Below are positions 1 through 8,357 of a stretch of DNA of 64,000 nt, one piece after another. The translations under genes and the position numbers were made by a program. Position 1 is the stretch's first letter. Every line of letters starts with the position of its first letter. Under the pieces are notes generated by a model, which ran no database searches, had not been told where the DNA came from, and was given only the letters and a program-made list of their open reading frames with translations. The stretch is from Candidatus Acidulidesulfobacter diazotrophicus. GTDB taxonomy: Bacteria; SZUA-79; Acidulodesulfobacterales; Acidulodesulfobacteraceae. The stretch lies in contig SGBB01000009.1 in assembly GCA_004195025.1 (NCBI GenBank), positions 1 through 64,000 on the forward strand, read 5' to 3'.

Positions 1-134
1 ATATATCTATGGGGGACTACGAAAATAATTTATATAAAAACACCCGCAAACCCGCATATATTTGTTTAATAATATCTAATTTAGGGGTATTTTTAAGGAC
101 TTAAGGGATGGAAGTGGTGAAGTTGGGCTAACGG

Positions 135-232
135 GTGTCATTCCTGCAAAAGCTGGAAAGTTCCGTAAGTTGTATAATTTTAATTAACCACTAAATTAAA
201 TGTGTCATTCCTGCAAAAGCTGGAAAGTTCCG
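135..232. repeat. 31-bp direct repeat pair
   Basis: Positions 135-165 and 202-232 are identical over 31 bases, beginning GTGTCATTCCTGC and ending GGAAAGTTCCG, with about 36 bases between them. The second copy continues into a longer module that recurs near 52.9 kb. The repeat contains a small imperfect hairpin (TTCC...GGAA). It looks like a REP- or MITE-type non-coding repeat. Confidence 0.85.
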
Positions 233-353
233 AAGATAGAAACGAATACCGTTTCTGTTCACGAGGCTATAAGCCGAGAGCGAAGCGGTCATCAAGTATT
301 TATTATATTTATTATATGTTAAAGCAATTTTAATAGTTTCTGACGGCGATTTA
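202..353 (+). repeat. Interspersed repeat, copy A
   Basis: Two modules are visible. The left one (about 204-293) runs from CATTCCTGC through GGAAAGTTCCGAAGATAGAAA and GAGGCTATAAGCCGAGAG to CGGTCATC. The right one (about 296-353) includes ATATGTT and TTTCTGACGGCGATTTA. Both recur at 52897-53083, where the left module is inverted but the right module is in the same orientation. There is no ORF, so this is a non-autonomous or structural repeat. Confidence 0.8.
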
Positions 354-373
354 ATATAATTAATTTAATTTAT

Positions 374-426
374 ATTCCTGCCATAAAATTTATTTAATTT
401 AATAAATTTTATGGCAGGAATTTTTT
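374..426 (+). terminator. Rho-independent terminator-like hairpin
   Basis: A perfect inverted repeat pairs 374-394 with 401-421 (21 bp; arm TTCCTGCCATAAAATTTATT), with a 6-base loop TAATTT, and is followed by a T run (TTTTTT at 421-426). This is the classic intrinsic terminator layout for plus-strand transcription. No gene is visible between the window start and this hairpin, so it either ends a transcript from further upstream or acts as a leader terminator about 160 bases before pheS. Confidence 0.7.
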
Positions 427-479
427 ATAAAAATATAATATTAAATTTTAAAAAATGAAAGAAAGTATCAGGTGAAAAT

Positions 480-530
480 ATGACAACAAAATATGAAAAC
501 ATTAAAAAATATAATATTAAATATAATTAA
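480..530 (+). CDS. Possible 16-residue leader ORF upstream of pheS
   Basis: An ATG at 480 follows a good Shine-Dalgarno-like AGGTGA (470-475) and opens 16 codons (MTTKYENIKKYNIKYN) before TAA. It sits between the terminator-like hairpin and pheS. It contains no phenylalanine codon, so it is not a classic pheST attenuation leader. The region is so AT-rich that the ORF may be chance; only the ribosome-binding site argues for it. Confidence 0.2.
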   Translation: MTTKYENIKKYNIKYN

Positions 531-548
531 ATTATGAAGAATTAAATA

Positions 549-584
549 TTGATAAAAAATTTAAAAATGATAATATAATACATT
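549..584 (+). promoter_or_regulatory. Candidate promoter directly before pheS (possibly leaderless)
   Basis: A perfect -10 hexamer TATAAT lies at 574-579, only five bases before the pheS ATG at 585, with a -35-like TTGATA at 549-554 (19-bp spacer). There is no Shine-Dalgarno sequence in front of the ATG. If used, transcription would begin at or next to the start codon. AT richness makes chance matches likely. Confidence 0.35.
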
Positions 585-1613
585 ATGGATAATAACGAAT
601 TAATAAAAAAAATTGAAACTGTTTTAAATAATGCTAAGGCAGAATTTAATGAAAAAATTAACGAGAAAAATTTAGATGAGGTTTATAAAAATTATCTCGG
701 GAAAAATAGTTTTCTAAATAATATTTCACGCAGCATCTCCGAATATGAACCTGAAATTCGCAAAATTATAGGTATGTCCGTCAATAATGCTAAAATTAAA
801 ATTGAAGAAATATATAAAAATTTAAAAGAACAAATAAAATATGAAAATAGTTCAAATGATTCTTATTCAAAAATAGATCTTTCTCTTCCCGGCGTAAAAA
901 TAACGCAATTTCATAAACATCCGATTACCGCAGTTTTAGACGAAACTGTTGAATTTTTTACTTCAATGGGATTTGAAGTTGTTGAAGGTCCTGAAATAGA
1001 AACGGCTTATTATAATTTCGATGCCCTTAATATTCCCGACAATCATCCTGCCCGCGATGTCTGGGATACTTTTTATTTAAAAAACGGACTGATTCCGCGA
1101 ACTCATACGTCAAGCGTACAGGTTAGAACAATGGAAACTAAAAAACCGCCTCTTAGAGTTATAGCGCCCGGAAGATGTTATAGATATGAATCCGTCGATG
1201 CAACCCATTTATTTATGTTTAATCAGGTAGAAGGTCTTTTTGTTGATAAAAATGTTAAGTTAAGCGATTTAAAAGGTATACTTGAAGCTACGGTAAAACA
1301 CCTATTAGGCGCAAAAAAAACTAGATTTAGACCCGCTTTCTATCCCTTTGTTGAACCTGGTTTAGATTTAGATATTGAATGTGTTTTTTGCGGAGGCAAG
1401 GGATGTAATGTTTGCAAATTTACAGGATGGATAGAGGTGATTCCTTGCGGTATGGTGCATCCTAAGGTTTTTGAATATGCTGGAATAAATCCCGATATAT
1501 ATAAAGGTTTTGCATTTGGAATGGGATTTGATAGATTAGTTATGTTAAAATATAACGTTAATGATTTACGATTATTATATTCCGGAAATATGGATGTTTT
1601 AAATCAATTCTAA
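585..1613 (+). CDS. pheS: Phenylalanine--tRNA ligase alpha subunit
   Basis: Cytoplasmic catalytic subunit of the (alpha-beta)2 enzyme that charges tRNA-Phe. At 342 residues it has the usual bacterial length. An N-terminal coiled-coil region (about 1-85) precedes the class II catalytic core, with motif 2 region THTSSVQVR, then PGRCYRYESVDATH, and motif 3 GFAFGMGFDRLVML near the C-terminus. The CVFCGGKGCNVC cysteine cluster and GWIEVIPCGMVHP are typical of PheS. The ATG has no Shine-Dalgarno but a TATAAT five bases upstream. Its partner pheT is 4.2 kb downstream, separated by three unrelated genes, one on the opposite strand, whereas pheST is normally one operon. Confidence 0.97.
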   Translation: MDNNELIKKIETVLNNAKAEFNEKINEKNLDEVYKNYLGKNSFLNNISRSISEYEPEIRKIIGMSVNNAKIKIEEIYKNLKEQIKYENSSNDSYSKIDLSLPGVKITQFHKHPITAVLDETVEFFTSMGFEVVEGPEIETAYYNFDALNIPDNHPARDVWDTFYLKNGLIPRTHTSSVQVRTMETKKPPLRVIAPGRCYRYESVDATHLFMFNQVEGLFVDKNVKLSDLKGILEATVKHLLGAKKTRFRPAFYPFVEPGLDLDIECVFCGGKGCNVCKFTGWIEVIPCGMVHPKVFEYAGINPDIYKGFAFGMGFDRLVMLKYNVNDLRLLYSGNMDVLNQF

Positions 1614-1649
1614 GTTTATGAGTTTATTAAATAAATTTTTATTTAAAAT

Positions 1650-3968
1650 CTATAAATCTATAAATACTGATTTATCCCCGGTATAAGTAATAAAAATAAT
1701 ATCTTTAGCTCTTGTTGCCCCTACATAAAACAACCTGCGTTCGTCATCTATATTTTTATAATTATTAGATTGCAGTCTGTAAAAAGAGCTAAAAGGATGT
1801 TTAATTTGATGTTCAATCCCAAAATTATTATTTATTCCGTCTTTTTTTGGAAAATTTGCTGAAGAAAAATTGCTTAAAATCACTGAATTAAATTCCATAC
1901 CTTTTGATTTATGAATAGTTCCGATGAAGGCATTTTTTATATATTTAGAATTTAGATTGTTTTTTGAAGGCATTTTCATATAATATTTCAAAAATTTTTT
2001 ATATTTAATTTCTTCTCTAATTGTTCTGGTTAATATTGCTGTTTTAAATCCGCTATTTAATAAGGCAACTAACAAATTAATATTAAATTCAATTTCATCG
2101 GTATAGTTTTTAAAATTAATAAGATTTATAAAATCATAATATACCGAATTTTTAGGTTCCGTTTTTTTATTAATTAATATCCAATTATTTGCGCCGGATT
2201 TAAATACAGAAAAATTAGCGGCATATGTTTTAATAAAATTTAAATAAAATTTTTTTAATTGTAAATCCCCGGTTATTTTTTTAGTATTATTATTTTTGGT
2301 ATTATTTCCCTGGATCATTAATTTTGGATACCTGAAGTCAATTTTTTTAATAATATTATTGGAAAAATTAATTATAGTCTCATTAGAGCGGTAATTAGAT
2401 TGTAATAAAAAGATTTTCCCCGAGGGATAAAATAAATCAAAGCTAAGTAAATTTGTAGAATCTCCGCCGTTAAATCTGTATATAGACTGGTCATCGTCCC
2501 CTGCATAAGTAATATTGCCTCTTCCGTAATCAATTTTTTTAATTATAATATCGCTTAATATATTAAGGTCTTGATATTCGTCAATTAATATATATTTATA
2601 ACTTTTTGATATTTCAGTTAAAATATCATCATTTTCAAATAATTTTAAAGCATAATTTAAAATATCGTCAAAACTTTTTATGCCGTCCGTATTATTTAAA
2701 TAAGGCGGATAATCATAATTTTCAGAAAAAAATGTATTTTTTTTAGTATTGTCATTATAGTTATTTTCAGCATAAATTTCTGGAACATTTTGAAAACCTA
2801 AATATTTATAATAAATTTTAATAAGAGAATAAAAAAAACTATGATAAGTATAAATTTTTAAATTATTTTTTATGATAAACTCGTCATCATTTAAATTTAA
2901 AGTCTTAAATATACGGTTTTTTATCTCATTCACCGCGTTATTAGTGAAAGTTAAAACTAAAATTTCATATGGTGATATATAATTTAAAAGATATAAAAAT
3001 TTATTAACGATAACTTTAGTTTTGCCTGAGCCGGCGCCTGCCATGATAAGAACAGGATTATCAATTTCACTTGCGGCTATATTTTGAATTTTACTAAGAT
3101 TAATATCTGCATTAGGGCGGCATTCAGATTTAGTAATTTTGGAAATATCTAAAATATCCGAGCCTATATTGTTAAAATTATTTTTGATATGGGCAATATA
3201 AGCTATAATTTTATTAATTAATAAAGAAGGATTAAAATAAATTTCATAAAAATTTGAATAGACGGTTAAATTAATTACATATTTATTGTTTTTAGATTCT
3301 AATTTACGAAAAGAAAATTTTTTAGAAAAATTTAATTTATTTAATTTATCTAATTTAATAGTTATTTGACAAAGATTTGAATAATTTAGAATTAAATTTT
3401 CAGGAATAGTATCTGCATTGTCATTGCTAAAACCGCGCTGTAATGCATAATGCAAAAAAAAATTTATACTTTTTGGATAAGTTTCACAAGCGGCTATTAA
3501 TCTGGTAAGGCATAATAATTTAAGTCTTAGTTTAAATATTTCAATATAATAGGATTGCGGAAACGCGCATTTTTTTGTATAAGAATCGTAAACATTTAAA
3601 ATTGAAATATTTGAGCTGCTTAAAGAAGGTATAAAAATAGTTTTATTTGAATTTAAAAAGTAATCTACGATAGAATTAAAAAGCACTGCATCGTTCAAAG
3701 TTTCTATGGATATATTTTTTACAAGCAAAAAATTAAAATTTTTATAATCAGCCAAAAATGTATCTAAACAAAAATTTAACGGTTTTTTATTGAAGTCTAT
3801 TATTAAATTATTTTTAAAAGTTTCAAAATTCAAAACATTATATGATGCATTAAAGTTTATATTTTTTAAATTATGAATAAAATAATTTATTTCATATTCG
3901 CTAAAAAGTTCGGTGCCTATAAGATTTGAATAATAAAATTTTATATTTTTAAAGAAATTTAAATTCAT
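1650..3968 (-). CDS. UvrD/Rep-family superfamily 1 DNA helicase with an unusual N-terminal extension
   Basis: ATP-dependent 3'-5' helicase family. All core motifs are present: Q-motif glutamine (about 295), Walker A GAGSGKT (311-317), LTFTNNAVNEI (Ia), IDEYQD (II), GDDDQSIYRFNGGD (III), NYRSNETI (IV), GTIHKSKGMEF (V) and VGATRA (VI). Normal UvrD proteins begin a few residues before the Q-motif; here about 290 residues precede it, without any domain I recognise. The protein is rich in Asn, Lys, Ile and Phe. It converges on pheS and diverges from the phosphoribosyltransferase gene at 4103. The neighbouring DNA-processing genes suggest a recombination or repair role, but which UvrD/PcrA/Rep subfamily it belongs to is unclear. 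Confidence 0.9.
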   Translation of the reverse strand: MNLNFFKNIKFYYSNLIGTELFSEYEINYFIHNLKNINFNASYNVLNFETFKNNLIIDFNKKPLNFCLDTFLADYKNFNFLLVKNISIETLNDAVLFNSIVDYFLNSNKTIFIPSLSSSNISILNVYDSYTKKCAFPQSYYIEIFKLRLKLLCLTRLIAACETYPKSINFFLHYALQRGFSNDNADTIPENLILNYSNLCQITIKLDKLNKLNFSKKFSFRKLESKNNKYVINLTVYSNFYEIYFNPSLLINKIIAYIAHIKNNFNNIGSDILDISKITKSECRPNADINLSKIQNIAASEIDNPVLIMAGAGSGKTKVIVNKFLYLLNYISPYEILVLTFTNNAVNEIKNRIFKTLNLNDDEFIIKNNLKIYTYHSFFYSLIKIYYKYLGFQNVPEIYAENNYNDNTKKNTFFSENYDYPPYLNNTDGIKSFDDILNYALKLFENDDILTEISKSYKYILIDEYQDLNILSDIIIKKIDYGRGNITYAGDDDQSIYRFNGGDSTNLLSFDLFYPSGKIFLLQSNYRSNETIINFSNNIIKKIDFRYPKLMIQGNNTKNNNTKKITGDLQLKKFYLNFIKTYAANFSVFKSGANNWILINKKTEPKNSVYYDFINLINFKNYTDEIEFNINLLVALLNSGFKTAILTRTIREEIKYKKFLKYYMKMPSKNNLNSKYIKNAFIGTIHKSKGMEFNSVILSNFSSANFPKKDGINNNFGIEHQIKHPFSSFYRLQSNNYKNIDDERRLFYVGATRAKDIIFITYTGDKSVFIDL

Positions 3969-4102
3969 ATTATGATAAAATAAAAATTAAATTTAATTTT
4001 TTAGCATTATTAAATAATAATAGCATTAATTTAATTAAAAAATAATAATAACATAATATAATATTAAAAAATTATATAACGACGTATATCGCATATATCT
4101 TA

Positions 4103-4678
4103 ATGATTTATTTATCGGGCAGCAAAATAAAAGATATTGAAACACAATACTTACAAATACAATATAATGAAAAAGATAATTATTTCTATTTAGATAATTA
4201 TTTTCCAAAATATAAGAAAAAGGAAGACGCCTTTTCTAAATTAATTATCTTGTACAAAAAAGGGGACAAATTTGCTATAAAATATTTTGAAAATATAATT
4301 GTAAATATTATATTTAATTATTTCTGGTTTTGCGATTTAATTGTTCCTATTCCTCCAAGTTCTTCTATGTTTGATGTCTATTCAAATAAAATAATATGTT
4401 TGTCGTTAAATTCTTTAAATATTATTCAATATAAACAAGATATATTAAAAAGGTCAATGAGTTCCGCTCCGTCGCATATTACAAATAAGAGAGATATCGC
4501 TCACATATTAGATTCCGTTAAAATAACGAATGATGATTATATTAAAGATAAAAAAATTATTTTGTTTGACGATATAATAACAACTGGAAATACTTCAAGT
4601 ATAATTAAGAATATGTTAATATCGAGAGGTGCATGCTCTGTAATCAGATTATTTTTAGGGAGAACGATAAATTTATAG
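4103..4678 (+). CDS. ComF-like phosphoribosyltransferase-fold protein
   Basis: A 191-residue protein with the PRPP-binding signature of type I phosphoribosyltransferases, KIILFDDIITTGNT, near residues 150-163, preceded by a DLIVPIPPS segment as in ComF proteins. ComF assists natural transformation in some bacteria. The usual N-terminal zinc-binding cysteines of ComF are absent; residues 1-70 are charged and unrecognised. It lies 62 bases upstream of a DprA-like gene, which supports the competence-related reading, but a general phosphoribosyltransferase cannot be excluded. No Shine-Dalgarno is seen before the ATG. Confidence 0.7.
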   Translation: MIYLSGSKIKDIETQYLQIQYNEKDNYFYLDNYFPKYKKKEDAFSKLIILYKKGDKFAIKYFENIIVNIIFNYFWFCDLIVPIPPSSSMFDVYSNKIICLSLNSLNIIQYKQDILKRSMSSAPSHITNKRDIAHILDSVKITNDDYIKDKKIILFDDIITTGNTSSIIKNMLISRGACSVIRLFLGRTINL

Positions 4679-4740
4679 ATAATTCTTATAACATATATCA
4701 TATTAAATTATCATATTAAAATTTAAAATATTAAATTATT

Positions 4741-5721
4741 ATGGACGATCTGATTTGCACTCTGGCATTAAAAAAAATTCCTGGATTAAGTAACAGGCAT
4801 ATATTTATTTTGTTGACGCATTTTGCTAATCCCTGTGATATATTTAATACAAATAAAACTGAATTTTTAAAAATTGGGTTAAGAAATGATGTTATAGAAA
4901 TATTGATGAATACAAGAGCAGTAAGAACTGCATTTTTGAATGCAATAGATGAAATTGAAGAAGCTTCAAAAAATAATATTAAAATAATAACATTTAGATC
5001 GCCCGCATACCCGCCAAATCTTTTGTTTGTTAAAAATAAGCCGCCTATTTTATATTATAAGGGAAATATTAAAGAAAATCTCAGGTTTGCCGTTGCGATT
5101 ATCGGACAAAGAAATCCTCCGGATTATGCATGCGAAATTACCGCACAAATAACTAAAAAAATAGGAGATGCAGGGTTCTCGGTAATAAGCGGATTGGCGG
5201 CTGGAATAGATACTGCTGCGCATAAAACGGCTATTGATGGCGGTATTAATACAATTGCATATATAGGTTCTGGACTTTTAGAGCCTATATATCCAAGTCA
5301 TAATACAGAGCTGTATCAAGATATAATTTTAAAAAAAGGAGCTATTATTTCTGAATTGCCCCTGCATGAAAAATTATCAGCTAAAAATTTAGTTGCGCGG
5401 GACAGGCTTCAGAGCGGATCTTGTTTGGCGGTATTTGCAATGTCTTCGCCTTTATCAAGCGGAACATTGAAAACTTGTAACTTTGCGTTTAAACAAAAAA
5501 GACCGGTATTTATTCCTTCGTATAAACCTGATATTATGGATAATTATTCGAATCTGGGGCTTAAGTCATTATTGAATAAAAGCGGGGTTATTAATTTTAA
5601 TGTTGAAAATATTGATTTAAACGATATAATTGATGAAATAAGAATAATCTACAATGATTTATATGAAGAAAAATATGATAAAACAGGATATTTATTGGAG
5701 CAGCCGAACCTATTCGGTTAG
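4741..5721 (+). CDS. dprA: DprA/Smf-like DNA-processing protein (SLOG Rossmann fold)
   Basis: DprA binds incoming single-stranded DNA and loads RecA during transformation. The 326 residues show an N-terminal helix-hairpin-helix-like region (KKIPGLS, 11-17) and the DprA Rossmann core: VAIIGQRNPP (118-127), VISGLAAGIDTAAH (148-161), IAYIGSGLLEPIYP and ISELPL. The normally conserved F-P-x-R-N-R-I-I stretch is replaced by LVARDRLQSG (217-226), and the later SGTLKT (240-245) replaces the usual SGSLxT. There is no C-terminal winged helix. The variant motif makes it a divergent DprA or a DprA-like SLOG protein. It follows the ComF-like gene and precedes pheT. Confidence 0.8.
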   Translation: MDDLICTLALKKIPGLSNRHIFILLTHFANPCDIFNTNKTEFLKIGLRNDVIEILMNTRAVRTAFLNAIDEIEEASKNNIKIITFRSPAYPPNLLFVKNKPPILYYKGNIKENLRFAVAIIGQRNPPDYACEITAQITKKIGDAGFSVISGLAAGIDTAAHKTAIDGGINTIAYIGSGLLEPIYPSHNTELYQDIILKKGAIISELPLHEKLSAKNLVARDRLQSGSCLAVFAMSSPLSSGTLKTCNFAFKQKRPVFIPSYKPDIMDNYSNLGLKSLLNKSGVINFNVENIDLNDIIDEIRIIYNDLYEEKYDKTGYLLEQPNLFG

Positions 5722-5808
5722 TTATGATTATGTGATAAAATATTTAAGTATTTAAATAAAAAAATAAAAAAATCATAATAATAAAATAATGAAATATCGG
5801 AGGAAATT

Positions 5809-8247
5809 TTGAAGGTTAGTTTTAATTGGCTTAAGGAATATGTTGATTTTACGGGAAAAGAGAGTTTAGCGCCGTCTCTTTTAAATAGCAGGACGATGGA
5901 AGTTGAAAAAATTATCCCGTATTTTGAAAAAAAATCGTTTAAAAATATAATAGTAGGGGAAGTTAAAGATATTAAACCTCATCCGACCAGCCCTAATTTT
6001 AATATTGCAGCAGTTTATGCAGGAGAAAACATTGGGCAGAAAACAATAGTTTATACAAAAGCTAAAGCTGATTTAATTATAGGCGATAAACCTTTAATAG
6101 CAATTAAAGGAGCTATTTTTGACGACGGACTGAAAATTAGGGAAAAATCAATTCTCGGAGTTGTTTCGGAGGGTGCATTTTGTTCTGAAAAAGAATTAGG
6201 ACTTTCTTTGAATGTATCAAACATATTAAAATTTCCAGACGAACCGTTAGGAAAATCGGCATATGATATTTTTGAATTAAACGATACCGTTTTAGAATTT
6301 GATCTTGAGCCAAACAGACCCGATTTGTTCGGTATTCAAGGGTTTGCTTACGAAGTATCGTCTATATTTGATAAAGATATTAATTTGCCTGACGCAGATA
6401 ACGATATTGCATTTAAAATAGGCGGCTCATATTCTTCAAATCCTGATATTCTGTCCGTAATAATGAGCAATGCGGAGGCCGTTCCCTGTTATATTGCCGT
6501 TCAGATTAACGGGATTATAATTAAGGAATCGGACTTAGAAATTAAAAATAAATTAATTAAATCCGGAATAAGACCTATAAATAATATAGTTGACTTAACA
6601 AATTTAGTCATGCTTGAAACAGCTCAGCCGCTGCATGCATTTGACAGAAATAAACTTGCGGGCAATAAAATTTTTCCGAGACTTAAAGAAAAAGATGAAG
6701 ATATTATTTCTACTCTTGATGACAAGGAAAGGAAAATTTTTGATGATTCTATTGTTATTGCAGATAAAGATAATATTATTGCGCTTGGAGGGATTATAGG
6801 CGGATTTTCAAGTATGATAGATAAAAAAACAGATTCTATCATAGTTGAATCGGCTAATTTTAATATGTCTAGTATTAGAAAAACATCAAGATTAATGTCT
6901 CTTAGGACTGACGCTTCCGCAAGATTTGAAAAGGGGTTGAGTCCTATTGCCGCTATTAATGCTATAAAGAGATTTATATATTTAATTAAAAAAAATATTC
7001 CCGAGGCTATAGTAAATTGCTATTCATATTATATTGCAGATATTGTAAAACCCAAAGAATTTTATATATACTTTGAGGATTTATTTAATTTTCTCGGACA
7101 ATCTATAGATAAAAATAAAGTTATAAAAATTTTGGCAAGATTAGGTTTTGATGTTAGATTATCAGAACAGGAAGACGGTATTTTCGTAACAGCTCCATAT
7201 TTCAGAAGCGATATAACCGACGCAATAAATATTTACGAAGAAATATTTAGAATTTACGGGTACGATAAAGTAAAATCTACAATGCCTGAAGGTATTTTAA
7301 GCTATCCCGAAGCAAATATTAATTATAAGACATCCAAAGAAATAAGAGAAATATTGAGATATGCCGGTTTTGTGGAAATAATAACGCCGTCTTTTACAGG
7401 CGATAAAGAACTTAAAATAATTTCCGAAAATTTTAATAATGCATTAGAACTTAAAAACCCGATTTCTGTTGAATTTAATTATCTAAGAACGAGTCTTATA
7501 CCAGACTCTCTTAAATCATTACATCAAAATTCAAGGAAATATAAAGATATTAAAATTTTTGAAATAGGTAAAACATACTTCGGCAAGGATAATGCAGATA
7601 ATAATAAACATACAGATAATTATCCGGTTATAGAAAAAAATAGATTATGCGGAGCAGTTTGCTCGGGTATAAAATTGCAAAGCGGGGAAACCGAATTTTA
7701 TAAAGTAAAAGGATCTGTAGAGTTTTTGCTTTCAAATTTAGGAATAAAAAAATATAATTTTTCACAGCCTAAAAATAATAATATATTTGATATTAATAGA
7801 ACGCTTGAAATTTTTGTCGGAAAATCTTCCGCCGGTTTTTTTGGTGAAATTAAAACTGATGTGCTTAAAGAATTAGATTTAGATTGCAAGGTCGGAGTAT
7901 TTGATATTGACTTAGAAATTATAAAAGAATTTATTTCTCATAAAAAAACTTTCAATGCGCCTTCAAAATACCCTATTATAGAGCAGGATATTTCTATTAT
8001 TGCACCTGCAGTTATAGAATACGGTGAAATTGAAAAATTTATTAAAAAATTTTCAAATCTTATTAAAAATGTTGTTTTAATAGATATTTATAAAGGAAAA
8101 CAGATAGAAAAAGATAAAATAGCATACCTGATAAGATATGACGCATCGGATATTGCAAAAACATTGACAATGAAAGAAGTAAATGAACTCAGAGACCGAT
8201 TAGTAATTGAGTTAAATAAAAATTTCGGAATTATTTTAAGAGGATAA
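5809..8247 (+). CDS. pheT: Phenylalanine--tRNA ligase beta subunit
   Basis: Partner of PheS; carries tRNA binding and B3/B4 editing functions. The 812 residues show the expected order: N-terminal core KVSFNWLKEYVDF, an EMAP/tRNA-binding domain (about 40-150), the B3/B4 editing domain (about 215-380; FDLEPNRPD lies before it), B5 (about 405-475), the catalytic-like core and a C-terminal FDX-ACB anticodon-binding domain (about 715-811, starting near KYPIIEQDISI). I use the TTG at 5809 because GGAGG (5799-5803) is well spaced before it and the resulting N-terminus matches the family. It is separated from pheS. Confidence 0.96.
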   Translation: MKVSFNWLKEYVDFTGKESLAPSLLNSRTMEVEKIIPYFEKKSFKNIIVGEVKDIKPHPTSPNFNIAAVYAGENIGQKTIVYTKAKADLIIGDKPLIAIKGAIFDDGLKIREKSILGVVSEGAFCSEKELGLSLNVSNILKFPDEPLGKSAYDIFELNDTVLEFDLEPNRPDLFGIQGFAYEVSSIFDKDINLPDADNDIAFKIGGSYSSNPDILSVIMSNAEAVPCYIAVQINGIIIKESDLEIKNKLIKSGIRPINNIVDLTNLVMLETAQPLHAFDRNKLAGNKIFPRLKEKDEDIISTLDDKERKIFDDSIVIADKDNIIALGGIIGGFSSMIDKKTDSIIVESANFNMSSIRKTSRLMSLRTDASARFEKGLSPIAAINAIKRFIYLIKKNIPEAIVNCYSYYIADIVKPKEFYIYFEDLFNFLGQSIDKNKVIKILARLGFDVRLSEQEDGIFVTAPYFRSDITDAINIYEEIFRIYGYDKVKSTMPEGILSYPEANINYKTSKEIREILRYAGFVEIITPSFTGDKELKIISENFNNALELKNPISVEFNYLRTSLIPDSLKSLHQNSRKYKDIKIFEIGKTYFGKDNADNNKHTDNYPVIEKNRLCGAVCSGIKLQSGETEFYKVKGSVEFLLSNLGIKKYNFSQPKNNNIFDINRTLEIFVGKSSAGFFGEIKTDVLKELDLDCKVGVFDIDLEIIKEFISHKKTFNAPSKYPIIEQDISIIAPAVIEYGEIEKFIKKFSNLIKNVVLIDIYKGKQIEKDKIAYLIRYDASDIAKTLTMKEVNELRDRLVIELNKNFGIILRG

Positions 8248-8357
8248 TTATCAAAGTATTTTAAAACATTTGCACTTTATATAAAAAAAAATTATAATAT
8301 AATTTAAATTAAAATGATTTTCTAATTAAATTAATAACCGGGAGCTTTCATATTTCT

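Larger units (their letters stand above)
1..584. other. Non-coding left end of window
   Basis: No convincing gene is present: all frames are interrupted and the composition is very AT-rich. The stretch holds a 31-bp direct repeat pair (135-165 and 202-232), a longer interspersed repeat module (about 202-353), a terminator-like hairpin (374-426), a possible 16-codon ORF (480-530) and a candidate promoter directly in front of pheS. The gene that usually precedes pheS in many bacteria (rplT) is not visible. Confidence 0.7.

Noticed and set aside
9-104. Open frame of about 30 codons at the left edge beginning with ATG
   Set aside because: No ribosome-binding site, no recognisable motif, and composition like the surrounding spacer.
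135-232. CRISPR-like pair of 31-bp repeats separated by 36 bases
   Set aside because: Only two copies exist, the repeat recurs elsewhere as part of a longer interspersed module, and no cas genes are present.
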